Counted from the stretch's first letter, positions 11,401 to 26,400 are shown. The stretch is 64,000 bases of DNA from Anadara kagoshimensis (GCA_021292105.1 CM037871.1:34903997-34967996), one strand, 5' to 3'. Notes: generated by a model not told the origin, from the sequence alone. Numbers and translations: made by a program.

Positions 11401-14400
11401 TGTCCACTAAAACCACGAAAATTGAGCCCCAACGAAAATAATTGATTTCACAGTATTGCTGTCTGTTTTAAAGTCCCAACAATCCAATTTTTTGTTTTTT
11501 GTATATAAGCATCTCTGGCTTCATTGCCAAACCCCTTTATAATGCCAAAATTTGACTAAACAAATGGTGGCAATGAATTGAAGTTCTACTGTAGAATAAC
11601 TATCCTCTTCCTTGTAACAACCATTAGGTAAGTAGTGTTCAATTTGCAAAAAAATCTTGTAATTAGCTTAGTCCCAAGCAGGAAAACAGTTGAGGGGGTA
11701 TATAATAAATGTAAAATAATTAGACCTCAGATACTTTACATGTAGCACCCTAAGGTGATTAGGTTGGATTTACACAAACTTTGGTAGTGGGGCTCAAAAA
11801 GGGGAAAATGTAAGACGATGCCCCTAGAAAGTGTTGAAAATTTGGTTTTGATGAGGATACAATACTCCAATGCTAGAGCAAAATAAGTAAATAAATAAAA
11901 TATTCCTCTGATCTTGGATTTATTTACAAAGAGTTTTATTTTCATGTGGAAAAAATTGTTTGCACAATGCATTTAAATATCTACATTCTTTTATCAAAAT
12001 ATTTAACCTTGACCTTCACTCAAGGTAATAATCATAAGGTAAAAATGAAATAATACTTTTAACAATTTTCTCAATATGTAACCTTGACCTTCACTCAAGA
12101 TTATAGGCTTATAGGCATTTGAAGTTAAGTGGTTTAGAGACCTTAACAATTTTCACAATATTTGACCTTGACATTCAATCAAGATGATATACTATAATGT
12201 TAAATAGAGGTTTTAAACCTCACTTATTTTTCTGGATAACTTTCTCTTTCAGTTATTGTAGTTATACAATTAAATGCTGATTTGAAAATAGATGTTTGAA
12301 ACCTCACTTATTTTCTCAAAAAACAAAAATTCCTTCTCTGTATCTGGATAATGTTCTCTTTCGGTTATTATAGTTATAAATTAAATGCTGATTTGAAAAT
12401 AGATGTTTGAAACCTCACTTATTTTCTCAAAAAACAAAAATTCCTTCCCTGCATCTGGATAATGTTCTCTTTCGGTTATTATAGTTATAAATTAAATGCT
12501 GATTTGAAAATAGATGTTTGAAACCTCACTTATTTTCTCAAAAAACAAAAATTCCTTCCCTGCATCTGGATAATGTTCTCTTTCGGTTATTATAGTTATA
12601 AATTAAATGCTGATTTGAAAATAGAGGTTTGAAACCTCACTTATTTTCTCAAAAAAACAAAAATTCCTTCCCTGCATCTGGATAATGTTCTCTTTCGGTT
12701 ATTATAGTTATAAATTAAATGCTGATTTGAAAATAGAGGTTTGAAACCTCACTTATTTTCTCAAAAACAAAAATTCCTTCCCTGCATCTGGATAACGTTC
12801 TTTTCCGGTTATTGCAGTTATACAATTAATTATATATATATAAATGCTGATTTGAAAATAGATCTTATTTTCTCATAAAACAAAAAATCCTTCTCTGTAT
12901 CTGGATAACTTTCTCTTTTAGTTATTGTAGTTATACAATTAAATGCTGATTTGACACACTAACGCTGCACTGTCCCATACAGTTGATACCTAGTCAGAAG
13001 TGCAGTATTATAACTTTATCCAGATGTATGAATGAACATACCGTTTGATAAGTTATTAATTGACATTTTAAATCATATGTTCATCTGGTAGTTGGTGTAG
13101 ATGGCAGGTCGATCTTGTACACACCAAGTCTGTACTATGTTTATAAAAGATGGTGAGTTTGTTATGTTTCTTAATCAAGGTCTCTGTGATGTATTCTGAA
13201 ATCTTGACAACACAGGTCAAGGTCATTTAGTGTAGCAGGTGCTTATTTGAGAGTGGTAGCACAGGTCAAGGTCATTTAGTGTAACAAGTGCTTATTTGAG
13301 AGTGGTTATCTTTGTACATGATGCAGTGTTTATGATTTGTTTCATCTGGTTTTGGTAGGCATAGTGGTCTTGTGGTTGTGGGGTTGAATCCTGTCATTAC
13401 CAAATTTAGTTTATTAAAACAAAGTTTCTCATACTTTTGTAAAAATTATGATATGTGACTGTGACTGGGAAAATGGGTCCAGATGCGCAAAAATCACATT
13501 TTCAGATTTTTGCATTTTTCGAAAGCACCAAGATTTATTAACATAATCTGAAAATTTGAGATGAATATCTCAATCATTCTTAAAGTTATGAAGGATTTAC
13601 TATTCTGTGTTTTTTACAGAAAAAATCTTTAAGTCGACTTAATCACTGAAATTACAACATTTACAGATTTTTTTTCGCAATTTTACAAGATCTAAATATT
13701 TATTTCAAAGAAACTTCTCATGCATTTACAACAAAAACTTAAATGCTAACTTTAAGTCAATATTTTATGTTTTCAATAATCAAATATCAAAAATGTATAT
13801 CCGTTACCATGGTAACGCTAACATGAAAGCGCCATAAAATACCAATATGCCTCTCCTCTTCGCCAACAAAAAAGGGAGGAAAAAACCCAAATTTTGAATT
13901 TTTACACAAAAATAACGTAATATTTTGAATTAAACAGATTACAAAATAGGTTCAATATCTAATGTAAGGGAGGTACAATTAATTTGTCCGTCAACGAAAA
14001 TTTTAGAAAAATACTCAAAAAATTAGATGAGTATGAATATATTTTCGATAACCTGCAGTGCGTTTTTTGAGTAAAAAATGGTGACTTTCTCAGTGCCACC
14101 AATACTAAATTGGAGATAAATACATTATAATTATTTTTATATTTCTAATAAATCATATTAAAGATCAAGACGAAGTTTTGAAAATATCCAATGAAATCAA
14201 TTTATATGTATCAATAAGTCACGTGATTAGGGGTTAAAGGTCATCAGAGAATAAAAGTATACTTGATAAATTTTTTTACACGATTTCTAAACAATTTTTG
14301 TCCATATATTCTAAAAGGAAAGCTTTATACAGAATCAATGTACACAGTATGATTAACTTAAGTAATTAGAATTGAAACACACTATTTGATGGCGTTTACC

Positions 14401-17400
14401 GTCCCAGTCAAGAATATTTTAATTATATCGAGACGTCGCCAGCTAAAGCAAACATTTAGCCTGTGTGTTGCACTGATAGCATTATACAGCAGGATTCTTT
14501 ATTGTGCCACACCTACCGTTGATAGGGGACCTCGTTCATTTAATTAAATATAAGTAAACCGTGCCTTTCATTTCGTAATGCCGAGTGCTTGGCGAAAAAG
14601 CAATCGCTACCCACTTTAAAGTCAGTTCAGACCCGGTCGGGGTTCGAACCCACGACCACCCACTTGCAGAGGGGGCACTATACCAATTGAGCTACCGCAG
14701 TGGTATGCATTTAAATGTTTATGTCCATAAAAAGCGTGACATAACCTAAAATGTATAAGAACAGAATTTAAAAAAAAATGAACAACACAGCTGCTGGAAC
14801 CAAGCAATAAAAAATAAAATTTAAAAAAAATAAACATAGAAAATAAGTCAAGAAAATACAAACATATTGGGACTACTGATGGATGGATTCGGAAGTAAAT
14901 CCCAGTGCTGTGTTTGTAGTGAAGTTGAAATACCCTCAGCATCCCGAATTATTTAACAAATACGCATATTTCTTAACCGCAAACTAGTTTGAGAGGGTAT
15001 ATAAGAATAACAATATTTTATATATAAATATTGTCCATGGATAATATTTTACAGAATAAGGCATGGTATTTATACCACCGATAAGATTTTACTATGGAAT
15101 TATGTCCTCCCGTACACATTTTACCCGGATAAAATTATCCATTATATCTGTTTCCCCTGTAAAATCGTGCCCGGGCCATATCTCCTAATTGCTTGGAACA
15201 ATTATCATTAAACTCCACATGAATAGTTTACATAGTCAAAGTCATATCGGAACAGGAAAAGTGGTGGGAAAACGTTAACTGTTTGGTGCGTGGGTAGTTG
15301 GCTCTCAAGAGACAGTTCTAGTTAAGAATGTATTTAGCGGCATATACATGAATCAATTCAACCGTTTAAAAAAGAAAAAAAGAAAAAAAAAAAAAAAAAA
15401 AAAAAAAAGCGAAACATGTAATGTACATCAGACTTTTAATTGAATGTACCCTTTATGGTAAATAACCGTCACATTCTTCATCTGCTAAACCATAATGCAC
15501 GGAAATAATCTGTTAATATTGCGGGGGCCTGCCCCCCCCCCCCCCCCCCCCCCTTCTCTGACATGGGGGGGGGGGCACCCCCGCTGCCCCCTCCCATCCC
15601 TGCTCCTACGCCTATGCATCAGCACCCCTATAACTCACCCATGGGTCTCGGTAACCGAGTAGCACAAATACGGATCACAGCGCCTCCTACTCTGAATCCC
15701 ACTCGGGAAAATCCAACTATGAGGTTTGTCTGTTCGCTAACTGAAGGTCGGGTTTAACCGGGCACTCCGGATTTATCCACCATCTAAATTTCGGCCTCCA
15801 CTCACCCTGACTGCGCAATACCATGCAGCCACATTCACAAAATTATGATATTGTCAGTCACGTTCTTTCGCCACTCGGACTTTCTTGCACAAGATCTTTA
15901 TATTTTTTAGAAAGTCATCATATCAAGCCGCTCTTGTCAGTGGCTAAATCATATCAATATGTTTAGAAGCGCAAGCTCATCTGGACAGAAGAAACTAGGC
16001 CTATATAAAACTTAATCTTATTTAATATAATTCGGATTTCCAATATGAAACTTATGTCAAGTAATAATTTAAAATAATAAAAAAAAAAAAAATAATAAAT
16101 ATCAGCAATGGTTGTGATTTGAAAAAGTAACATTTTATTTTCTTTCTTTTCTTTTTAAAACTATAAGTATTGTTGTTTCTAGCTTTGAATAAACCTAACC
16201 GTGATTTAATACTTTAAGAATTTTTTATTTTGAAATTAAAAAAGTAAATTAAATTATTAATACAGCGACATATTTATAGAAGCTAGATCCAACATGCCCT
16301 TTAAAGCTTGCAGACTAGGCCAGGAGGCATGATTTTGTTATATCTCAACTGAAAATTGTATAGATCTAATACGGAGTGATGTACAGAAAACGATGAGAGG
16401 ATACATAGAAAGTTACGAATTTATTTTGTTCACTGCCTAGATTTAAAATTAATTATTGAACGAGGGGAAATAGGATTTTCAGAGCTTTAATTAGACAACA
16501 ACAATACCACACAGTACTTAAGAGTAACATTAAGCTACCAATTTTTTTTTAAAATACATTAAATAAATAAACAAATAAATATTTAGGTATTTGATAATCG
16601 AGTATGTCGACAATTTGGAAACTATGGCATGAACCGGCATCACTTCCATGAACAGTGACTACATAGACAAAGCATACAATCGGAGGTCTAATTTTTGACC
16701 GGTGTAGTACGGACGTAATAGAAGACATTTTATCTAAGCTGCTGGTAGATAGGCCTATATCGTGTTCATCACTCGATCTGGGAGAAATTTAGCTCCTGTG
16801 TATCTATTTGAATCGTGCCATCTAACAATACAAATGACGTTCGTTTTTCTTAATCAGAATAATTGTATTTAAACATAAAACAACACTTGAAGACCGTCTG
16901 AAAACGGCAAATCGACCAAATTGGTCAGGTCAATCTAACATTTTACCTAAATGTGCGTGCATATTTATTTTATTTATTATTTATTCTATAAATGTAGCTG
17001 ATTATAATTTTGAAATATAAATACAGATTAACACAAATACACATGAAGCACCAGTTTAAATGCGCTCGTTTGGTTGCTTGATACATTTGAGTTTGCATGA
17101 ACTCCATCATAAATTTCAATGCAAGGTGCACAATTTTGTGACGTCAGGCTTTCTGTTCAATTTTCTCAGTTTGACGTCAGAGCGCAACTGGACCCATTTT
17201 CCCAGTCGCAGTCACATATGACTTACATCACCATTGTTGATACGACAATCAAAATTGAAGGGATGATTACAAGAAGTAATTTTTGTTACGGTACATTGCC
17301 ATAAATGAAGTTCATTGCCATGGTTTGTACTCAAAATTGAATTTTTTTGCCTTGCTTGGTACTCAAAATTGAGGTTTCCCTAGTTCCTAAAAAATGAGGT

Positions 17401-20400
17401 TGATCTCCTTTGATTAGCCTCAAAAATTAGGTTGATCTCTTCTGATTAGCTTAAAAAATGAGGTTGATCTCCTTTGATTAGCCTCAAAAATGAGGTTGAT
17501 CTCCTTTGATTAGCCTCAAAAATGAGGTTGGTTCATTACCTTGATTAACACTAAAAGTGAGGTTTAGTTTCGAATTAAGTTTCCTTCCCTTAATTGAAGT
17601 TCCTTCTGTAGGTTGATAATCAAAATTCAAGTTCCTTGTCATCAAATGTAGGAAAAAATGCATTTGAAAAGTTGGAAAAACCTTGATTTATTAAATTTAT
17701 ATAGAAATAATATAAATAAAAGTAGACAAGAAATAATATTGGACAATAAATTCTTTCTTTTATTTTGTGATCTGGTGATAAAAAAACTATAAAAAAAATA
17801 TAATTACTCAAGCTCCAGGCCCAGTTTCACAATCATTTCTAAGATATTCCTTAATACAATTTCAGAAAAGTTTTGATAATCTATGAATTTACTACTAAAT
17901 ATTTGTAATAACTTGGAGAAAAAAAAATTATTTGAGTAAAAAGTTGTGTTTCAGCTGTTAAAAGCAATAAATAATCAATGGATGTATATATAATACTTGT
18001 ATAGTGCTTCAAGTATGGCGTGGCTGCTTGACCTTTAATTTGAATATTAGATTGGGCTAATAGACTGCATGGTTTAGGTAAGCCAGCATGTTTCATTACC
18101 ATAAACACTCCAGTATACCCAGTATTGCTGTCATCTATCCTTATATATCAACTTTACAGAGCCCCTAAATTACACAATGGACATGTTTGAATATTCAAAT
18201 TAAAGGTCAAAAGGACAGGTCAAACTTGATGCACTATTGTGTAGTAGGTTATCAGGTTGTATAGATATATTAGATCTATATCATAAAGACATCTGTTGAT
18301 CTGTAGAGGGTTGACAACAGACAGAGGTGATATATTGAACAGTTAATACATTTATATGTCCAGATAAAATAACACCACATTATTTATTGATCAATTTTGA
18401 TTGTTTTATAGTGGCAATTTAGTTTTCATCATTTCTCACAAAAAATCCTCAGCGCAGGCATACAGTATCTTTTTGTAGATGCCCATGGATAACAATGATT
18501 TATAAGACAAAAATGTATACAGTGCTATGTTTCCAATGTTTCCACAATTTTAAAACTATTAGTAGTCAAACTTGATCAAATTAGTTACGATTTAAAGAAA
18601 TTCCTTAAATAGAATTAAAGTTAAAGTCTGTCCCGAGCCATTAGGCCCATCAGACCGGAGCGTATCCCGGTTTCGGTGACGTTAAGCAACTGAGAGTACA
18701 AGACTCTCCCCTGAATGGGACGCCGGTCCATCGCAGGGTTAACCCCCAGCATTTTGCTGGTACTCATTTATTTTTCAGCTGAGTGAACTGGAACAACATG
18801 AACGCCTTAACCACTAGGCCACGCGCTTAGATAGAATTAATGTCTATTTGGGTTACAAGGGATAGAAACAGCAGGCTCAGCTTCTAATTTATTCAAAGGA
18901 AGTCTGTAAAAGAAACTGAAATTAAACTAAAATAATTAGCTTTAAATCCATGAAGGTAGTGTATCTTGTCTACCCTCCATCCAAAGTAAATGTGAAACAT
19001 GTTTGCCACAGTGTATCCACTAAAACAGCATGACTACCTCCAAAACTAAAGAGCAAGGAAACAATGCATTCTTTACTGTAATCTGCTTTATATTTTAACG
19101 AAATTATTTGAAGGAAGGAATTAGTGTAAGGCTTTTTTAGTGCAATTGCATGATCACAAATAATAACTCAAATAAATCTCCCATAAAGGGTTTAAAATAT
19201 CGTATTCTGTAGGATTTTAAAATGTTTGATGTTATTGTTTATTTTAGGACTATGCCAGAGAGTCTCCGTGATCAGTTGCTGCTCACAATACAGAAGACAT
19301 TTCAGTATTCTGCTGAACAAGCTGAGAAATTGTTCATAGAACTTATGTTATGTGTGAAAAAGAGAGAACTGGTATGTAATATATAGAACTACATGGTTTA
19401 AACAGAACTTGGAAAAGTCATAGATTTTGTTTTGAAATGTCATGGGATTTTGTACAAAGTCATTGAAATTGACTTTTTTTTCTTGAAAAGTCGTGGAATT
19501 CAGTTTTTGCATTGAAAAGTCATGGGATTTTGTGGAATTGAATTTGAGAGAAAATGTATTCATTACTGTGTAAAAAGTAAGGGGTGAAATGAATATCTGT
19601 TATTGACTGTGGGAAATACAATCCAGTCAAAACATGCCCTTATTACACAAATTCAGGACAGGACAAATGTGGTTTTGTTAGGGCAAATCGGGGATTGTCT
19701 GTTTCCGAGTCCAGTTAATAACTTAGTTCTGTTATAATCACATGTCCTGGAAAATGGTAAAAATGTCCTGAAATTTATTAAATTTTTGTTGTTCCTGGCT
19801 GTACGAACTCTGAATTCATGTTATGTGTGAAAATAAGGAAGTGATATGCCAGGATATTTTTTTTTATATAAAATATTCATTGAGATGCAATTTATATCAA
19901 ATTAAACTTACAGGGTTTTATTGATATTAAATCAAAATTGTAGGGCTTCAGAAGTAATACATAATAACACTAGAGATGAGTTTTTATTGTAAATCTTATT
20001 GACTAAATGTTTATCAGAGTATGCAAGCCTTGGGTCAGAATTCAGACCAGTTCACAAACTTGGTAATTTTCATTTGGACCTGCAACATTTTGTGAATCTT
20101 CGTAATATCTATTCTTATAGAAATATTGAAATTCGAGATTGGAATCAATTAGAATTTTCAGCCAAATTTCAATACTGATACTGACATTGCTGACTAAGGT
20201 TCAGAAACTAGAATTCTAATCTATAAAATTTTCAGTCAAACTTAAAGCTTATGTAAATTTTCTTATCTAGAAAGCATTGAAATTTAAGATTGGGACGCAT
20301 AGTAATTTCAGCCCATTTCAGCACCTTTTTAGGCACTTAACCTATTCTCACACCGATCATGATTTCACAATATGGACAAATCTTTTATTTTGAAGCAAGA

Positions 20401-23400
20401 AATGGAAGATTTAAGTAACGGAAAAATAATAAATAGATTTTGACAAAATATAAGCGAAGTCCTACATTGACAGAAGAAATGTGTTGCAGTACAAGTATTC
20501 TGTTTTTTCAATCTTGCGTAAAATAAATCCAGGTTTGTCAACTTGTAATATCATTAGAGGTTTTTTTTGTAAATGCCTAATTCTCTTTTCATTTTTGCCA
20601 TTTGCAATTCCAACAGACAAGACTTTCATGAATCCAGAATGTTTTATGAGACTGTTGTCTTCTAATTAACAAATAAAACGGAGGATTTGGTTTGGTGTTC
20701 TGACCATTAGGGGGGATTTACAGAAAAGTCTAGACATACAATTACCATAGTCATGTATAATGTTGTTTTTTATAGATCACAGTATTCAGAATGGGAGAGG
20801 GAGCTCAACAGGACATTGATCTAGCCATTCTAACAGCATTACTCAAAGGTAAGAAGAAATACAGCTTACCTATATACAGTAAAACCTTGATTGATCACCA
20901 CATTTATTGAGTCAAAATTTGGCATTATAATGGGGTTTGGTGATAGTACAGTAAAACCCTGATTCATTGTCACTATGTGGTCTGTCAGATTTTGCCATTC
21001 TGAAGGGATTTGATGATAAATCAAGGGAAACTAATAAAGAAAATCATTAAAAAAAAACAGATTTGTAGAAAAATACATGGGCCTGAGTTCACATACAGTG
21101 AATATATCATTCAGTGATTATTCAAACAAAACACCACAGAATTATGATTAATTAAAGCTATGGTCACATAAATATTCATAAGTAACTGATGTGAAGTAAA
21201 ATACATTTATTTTCTGAAGTTTTTTATATACAAATTGAATTTTGTTTTTGATTCAGTGAACACTTAATATTGTGGAAATGGGTTTTCAATTTTCTCCCAT
21301 CCTTTGATTCAGTCAGCCTGACAGACAAAAGCTAATAGTCAATTTTACTGTCACTTTGATAAATTGTAGTCTGAACTGAAACCTTATATAAACACATTTG
21401 TCTCTTTACACTCTCTATACCATTGTGAAAATAAAAATAAAACATCCCTGTCAAATTTGGTTATTCCATTATCTGTTTGAACACTGCTGGATTACTAAGT
21501 ATTTTTGGTGCTATAAAAATATTTTTGTCTCGCTTTAAAATAATTCCAGACATAAGTAGTCATGCAGTTAGCATGGTAGATGTTGTCTGCATCGTCAACA
21601 TTTATGCAAAGTTTTTGTTTAAAGCTTTTTTTAGGCCATACCAGTTTTCTTCTTTGTTAAGTGTCCACCTACATATCTATCAGGTTAAAAAAATAAAAGA
21701 AAAAACTAACCTCTTATGTTGAAAAATATGGAATTTGGCATTTTATAAACAGTCCAAAAATGAGCATAGAGCATTAACAATTGTACAACATAAAAACATG
21801 GTAAAAAACAAACTGTAATTTTAAGAAGAACAAAACAAAAATGTAGAATAAATTAATCCTTAAAATGATTGATATTTCCCCAAAATGAAACAACAACAGA
21901 ATAAATTTGACTAAAAAATTTTTTTTTTTGTTTTTTTTTTTTTTTTTCACTTTTAAAGTCCCAAAACCTAGCGAACCACTTGTATGTTTGTTGGGTGATA
22001 AACTGAAGATCTGCATAAGAAAGTTACATGGTTGATGTGAGTTTTGGTTAAAAAAGGATCCAAATTATCCGAAAATAGCACATGTATTATGAAATTTTAA
22101 TTTGGTATATTCAGTTGAAATTCATCATCTTCTAATCTTGTAATAAGCTCACCTGGCCCAAAGGCATTCTTATAAAAATCTACAGGGACAGAATGATAGT
22201 CTTATGAAAATCCAAAAGGAAACAGAATATTTGACTTTATCATTGGTCAAAAACAAATTTATACACAGCCATTTTCAGGGACAATAAAGTCACATTCATG
22301 TGATAGGTAATATGGATCATGACTCTGGGAAAGTAACAAAACCAAGGACTCGTACCATTCCATATCCAAAATAACTATTAGTATTATCACTAGTATTTAT
22401 GTTGTCCAAACTTTGTTAATTGTTTTCTTTTGTGTTATTTACAGGTACAAATGCTAGTGCTCCTGATCAACTGAGTTTGGCCTTAACCTGGGACAGGGTG
22501 GATATTGCTAGAAGTCATATCTTTGTGTATGGTCAAGAATGGCCTGTAAGTAATATCTCTGCTTTGTTATATTTAAAGTAGACAGATGATCTGACCTGAT
22601 CATGGAGTGGAGTAATGAAGTTTAAGCCCCAGTCAAGATTTTTTTTTACATATATTGAGGTGTACAGTTTATTGATGGTAGAGGAAACTGGAGTGTCCAG
22701 AGCAAACCACTGACCTTCAGTATACAAACTGACAAACTTTGTCACGCTATAATCTGCCCAATTTGAATTTGAATTTGAATCCATAGGCGGTGAATTGCAC
22801 TGGATTTGGAACTTTGCAAATCTATGACAAAAATGAGATGACAAAGTTTTTGAGAGACATTATAATGAGGTTTTACTGAATAACCAATATAAGGTTCCAA
22901 GAACAAAAATAAACTAAAATGAATAAATTAAGCAATAAAGCATGATCAAAATTAAATATATAGAAACCATTGAAAAACATGTAATACTAGATACACATTT
23001 TGTTTGCTTTAAGTTAGGAAAACAGGTTTTTAGGTCAAAATGCAAAACCACAATCAGAGGAAGACAGTTTCTCGAAGAAAGCGTGTTATTATATACATTT
23101 CTCTCCGTATTTTTTGACAAATTGATACACAGTTGATTCAATGATTGTTCATTGGCATTTGAAACTTTAGAAATCTTATTCAAAGCATCATTATCTTAAC
23201 CTAGCCATAAGTTACTAATTAAGGGTGGGCGTGGTTTGAGATTTGACTAATTGAGGAAGGGCGTGGCTTTAGACATGACTGTTTTCCATTATGTTGAAGA
23301 TGAGTGTGACATGACAGATTAGTGTACTTGATTAAGTATTGTTGATGGTTCAAGAGGCTCACTCAGGTCTGTTGATGATTCTAGAGGCTCACTCAGGTCT

Positions 23401-26400
23401 GTCTTTAAAATACTGGCAGGGATTTTTCTGACCTTGTTGGGAAAAGGACCTTGAGATGAAATTGGGAAAATGCGCAACAACAATGTAATTTTGGGAAAAA
23501 TCACAACATACTAGAAATTCTAGACCACTAGAATACTGGTAATTGAACAAATTATATTGGTGATCACAGCAAAATAGCGCTGTCTACTTTGTCTCTATAT
23601 AAATCATCCAGCAAAAGGTGGGTTAATATAGATTGAAATTGTTATCAGAACAAGATATCCTCCGAATATGATGTTGTTGATCTTGTGAAATTTTTTTTCT
23701 CAAAACATTGATAAACATAGCTAATTGGGAATGGGTCCCTTTACCGGACCCTGTGGATACCCAGAAAAATCCCTGACTGGTATGCATTACAATACTGTAA
23801 TGGGAACTAACTTAAACATGACAGTTCTCTATTAATTACTGTTATTAGTGGCATATAATTTGGTTTTTATATGAAAAATTGTAAATGAGGTGTTATTTTT
23901 CTTACTTTCATGAGAGAGAGAAATAAATCTCTAGTTTCAAACAGTATCAAATACACATTATATAACTATGTGTATTGATATAAATGAACTTCTCCCATAA
24001 TTTCTCAACTGACTATTACGACTTTTCATATGTTTTTAACATCACAATATTAGGTTTTTAAGATGATCTAAAATCATTGATTGTCTTATTAATTGATTGT
24101 TTTTCCTTAACAGTACAGTTGAACCCTGACTCATTGTTACCATTTGTTCAGTCAAATTTTGGCATTATAAAGAGGTTAAACCCTGACTCATTGTTACTAT
24201 TTGTTCAGTCAAATTTTGGCATTATAAAGAGGTTAAACCCTGACTTATTGTTACTATTTGTTCAGTCAAATTTTGGCATTATAAAGAGGTTGAACCCTGA
24301 CTTATTGTTACCATTTGTTCAGTCAAATTTTGGCATTATAAAGAGGTTGAACCCTGACTCATTGTTACTATTTGTTCAGTCAAATTTTGGCATTATAAAG
24401 GGGTTGAACCCTGACTCATTGTTACCATTTGTTCAGTCAAATTTTGGCATTATAATGAGGTTGAACCCTGACTTATTGTTACTATTTGTTCAGTCAAATT
24501 TTGCCATTATAAAGAGGTTGAACCCTGACTCATTGTTACTATTTGTTCAGTCAAATTTTGGCATTATAAAGAGGTTGAACCCTGACTCATTGTTACCATT
24601 TGTTCAGTCAAATTTTGGCATTATAAAGGGGTTGAACCCTGACTCATTGTTACCATTTGTTCAGTCAAATTTTGGCATTATAAAGGGGTTGAACCCTGAC
24701 TCATTGTTACCATTTGTTCAGTCAAATTTTGGCATTATAATGAGGTTTAGTGATAAACAGGGGTGGAGGGGGGGGGGGGGGGTATAGGGTTATTAAGAAA
24801 AAAACAAGAAGAAATGGAAATTGAGACTTCAAAATGCTGCACTAGAATATATAAGTGGTAAGAAACTTTTGCAGTTTTGACCTTCTAAACTATTTCACAA
24901 GAAGAAATTTTCACGGTTCCAACTGAAGGAAAACTAAAGGGAATAAATAATTTTTGCTGAAAAGATATATTCGTGGTACAAGTTTTACTGTGAAGATCAC
25001 AAATATTTCTTCCTCAGGAATATCTCTTCCTGTACAGTAGTGTGTTGATAAGTGTGATATGAAAGTTAACGACGGACATTTATAACAAGGTTTTGTTGTA
25101 TTAACATTATTCTTTTGCTGATTAACATTTAAATTTTGTATCTGTGTTTCAGGAAGGCTCGTTGGAGCAAGCTATGATGGATGCCTTAATAAATGACCGT
25201 GTAGATTTTGTGAAGTTGTTGCTTGAGAACGGAGTCAGCATGCACACATTTCTGACTATACCCCGCCTAGAAGAATTATACAATACGGTAACAAAACATT
25301 GAACATTATTTTTCACTATAATGATGAAAGTAATATGTTACATACTGCAACCAAACTAAACTGAAAAAGCTGACAAAACCAAACTGGAAGTCTGTCCAAC
25401 CAGAATTTTTAGTAACCCCAAAACCAGTCTCATCAGAACCTGGGTAAATTAAAAACCTGTCTAAACCAAAAGCAGGGTATATGATCTAAAACCTGAAAAA
25501 CTGAAACCTTGATTAAAACAAAACATATTTCTAAATTGTTTAAACTTTAAATTGTTTTACTGTGACATATCATTGATATTAAGGCAATGTTTAGTAAATT
25601 AACATGTGAGTAAACCAAAACAGAGCATAGTTTCTTTAAGTATTTGATACAAGCAACAACTATGTCCCCATGTTAAACTTATGCTGTAAGATAATTAATA
25701 TTAATATAACCTTTGGTTAAGATTTTATGGTTTTGAAATTTTAACAATTCCCATTAGGTGTTAATTTCATGGAATTTTGTGAAAATAAATCCTATAGGGT
25801 GCCTTTGTAGGTAAAACTTTTGTGAAATTTGTAATCATACTTGGCACAAATATTTTCCAACATGAGACAATGTTTCATATACCAATTTATAAAAATAACA
25901 TCAACTCTGGGGTTTGTCTCTCCAGAGTCTGCTCTAGTAATTACTGATATACATTTATTTATCTTATTTTATCATTTTACAGAGACAAGGACCGTCTAAC
26001 ACATTGAGATACCTTGTACGTGATGTCAGAAAGGTAAGATACGACTACTTTCTATTGAGCTACTGATATTATGTTTAGTGGACTTAATTCAACATTGTCT
26101 GTTTTAAGATTCAAACATAAAATTGAAGAGGTGAGGGCTGGGTCCTTTGAAGCTGCCTTAACAGTTTACACACATTTATGATAAGTGTTAAGTATTTGTA
26201 ACGATTAAGATAGCTTCAAGTTATCCAGCCCAAGTCATGATTGGCAACACTTGATTCATGAGTTCTTCTTTGTTGGAATTTTTGTTGTTGGACACAACAA
26301 ATGTACAGTTAAACTCGTCTCTAAAGGCCATCCAAAGGAACAAGTAAAAGTGGTCTTAATAGACAGGTAGCCCCTATATACAGGTTCAAATAACATGAAT

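Larger units (their letters stand above)
13452..17218. mobile_element. putative 3.77 kb element bounded by about 38-bp terminal inverted repeats
   Basis: The left end 'tatgtgactgtgactgggaa' plus 'aatgggtccag' and the right end, read on the minus strand, 'tatgtgactgcgactgggaa' plus 'aatgggtccag' match over about 37-38 bp with two mismatches (13452-13489 against 17218-17181). Both ends are flanked by TGA (13449-13451 and 17219-17221), a possible 3-bp target duplication. The interior has no transposase that I can see; it contains an inverted SINE-A copy, homopolymer tracts and a GC-rich patch. Either a non-autonomous DNA transposon with later insertions, or two inverted copies of a shorter dispersed repeat. 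Confidence 0.55.
8424..19247. other. TRPM intron 1 (10.8 kb): repeats only
   Basis: No exon or other gene is supported. Named elements inside it are listed separately: SINE-A copies, MITEs, the 111-bp array, the 3.77 kb inverted-repeat element, a 32-bp array and a third SINE type. 8790-9950 shows nothing I recognise. 9957-10073 holds two copies of a 54-55-bp unit ('ctccagaat...gggaatggtttgtaaaca'). 11998-12200 has three loose copies of 'aaccttgaccttcactcaag'. 13211 and 13260 start two 49-bp direct copies ('cacaggtcaaggtcattta'). 17881-18615 and 18831-19247 show nothing recognisable. Confidence 0.75.
22546..25152. other. TRPM intron 4
   Basis: Contains a SINE-B fragment, the 57-bp array and an M7 element, listed separately. 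22860-24110 is otherwise unrecognised; 23349-23400 has a short direct duplication ('gttgatg.ttc.agaggctc', then 'actcaggtctg'). Confidence 0.65.

Noticed and set aside
15563..15757. Pro-rich 64-residue frame
   Set aside because: Begins in a G-run beside a long C-run; composition explains the Pro content and no family is recognised.
24077..24787. 236-residue repetitive protein on the + strand
   Set aside because: Lies inside a TRPM intron and is entirely made of a 57-bp tandem repeat derived from a MITE; a period divisible by three keeps the frame open by itself.
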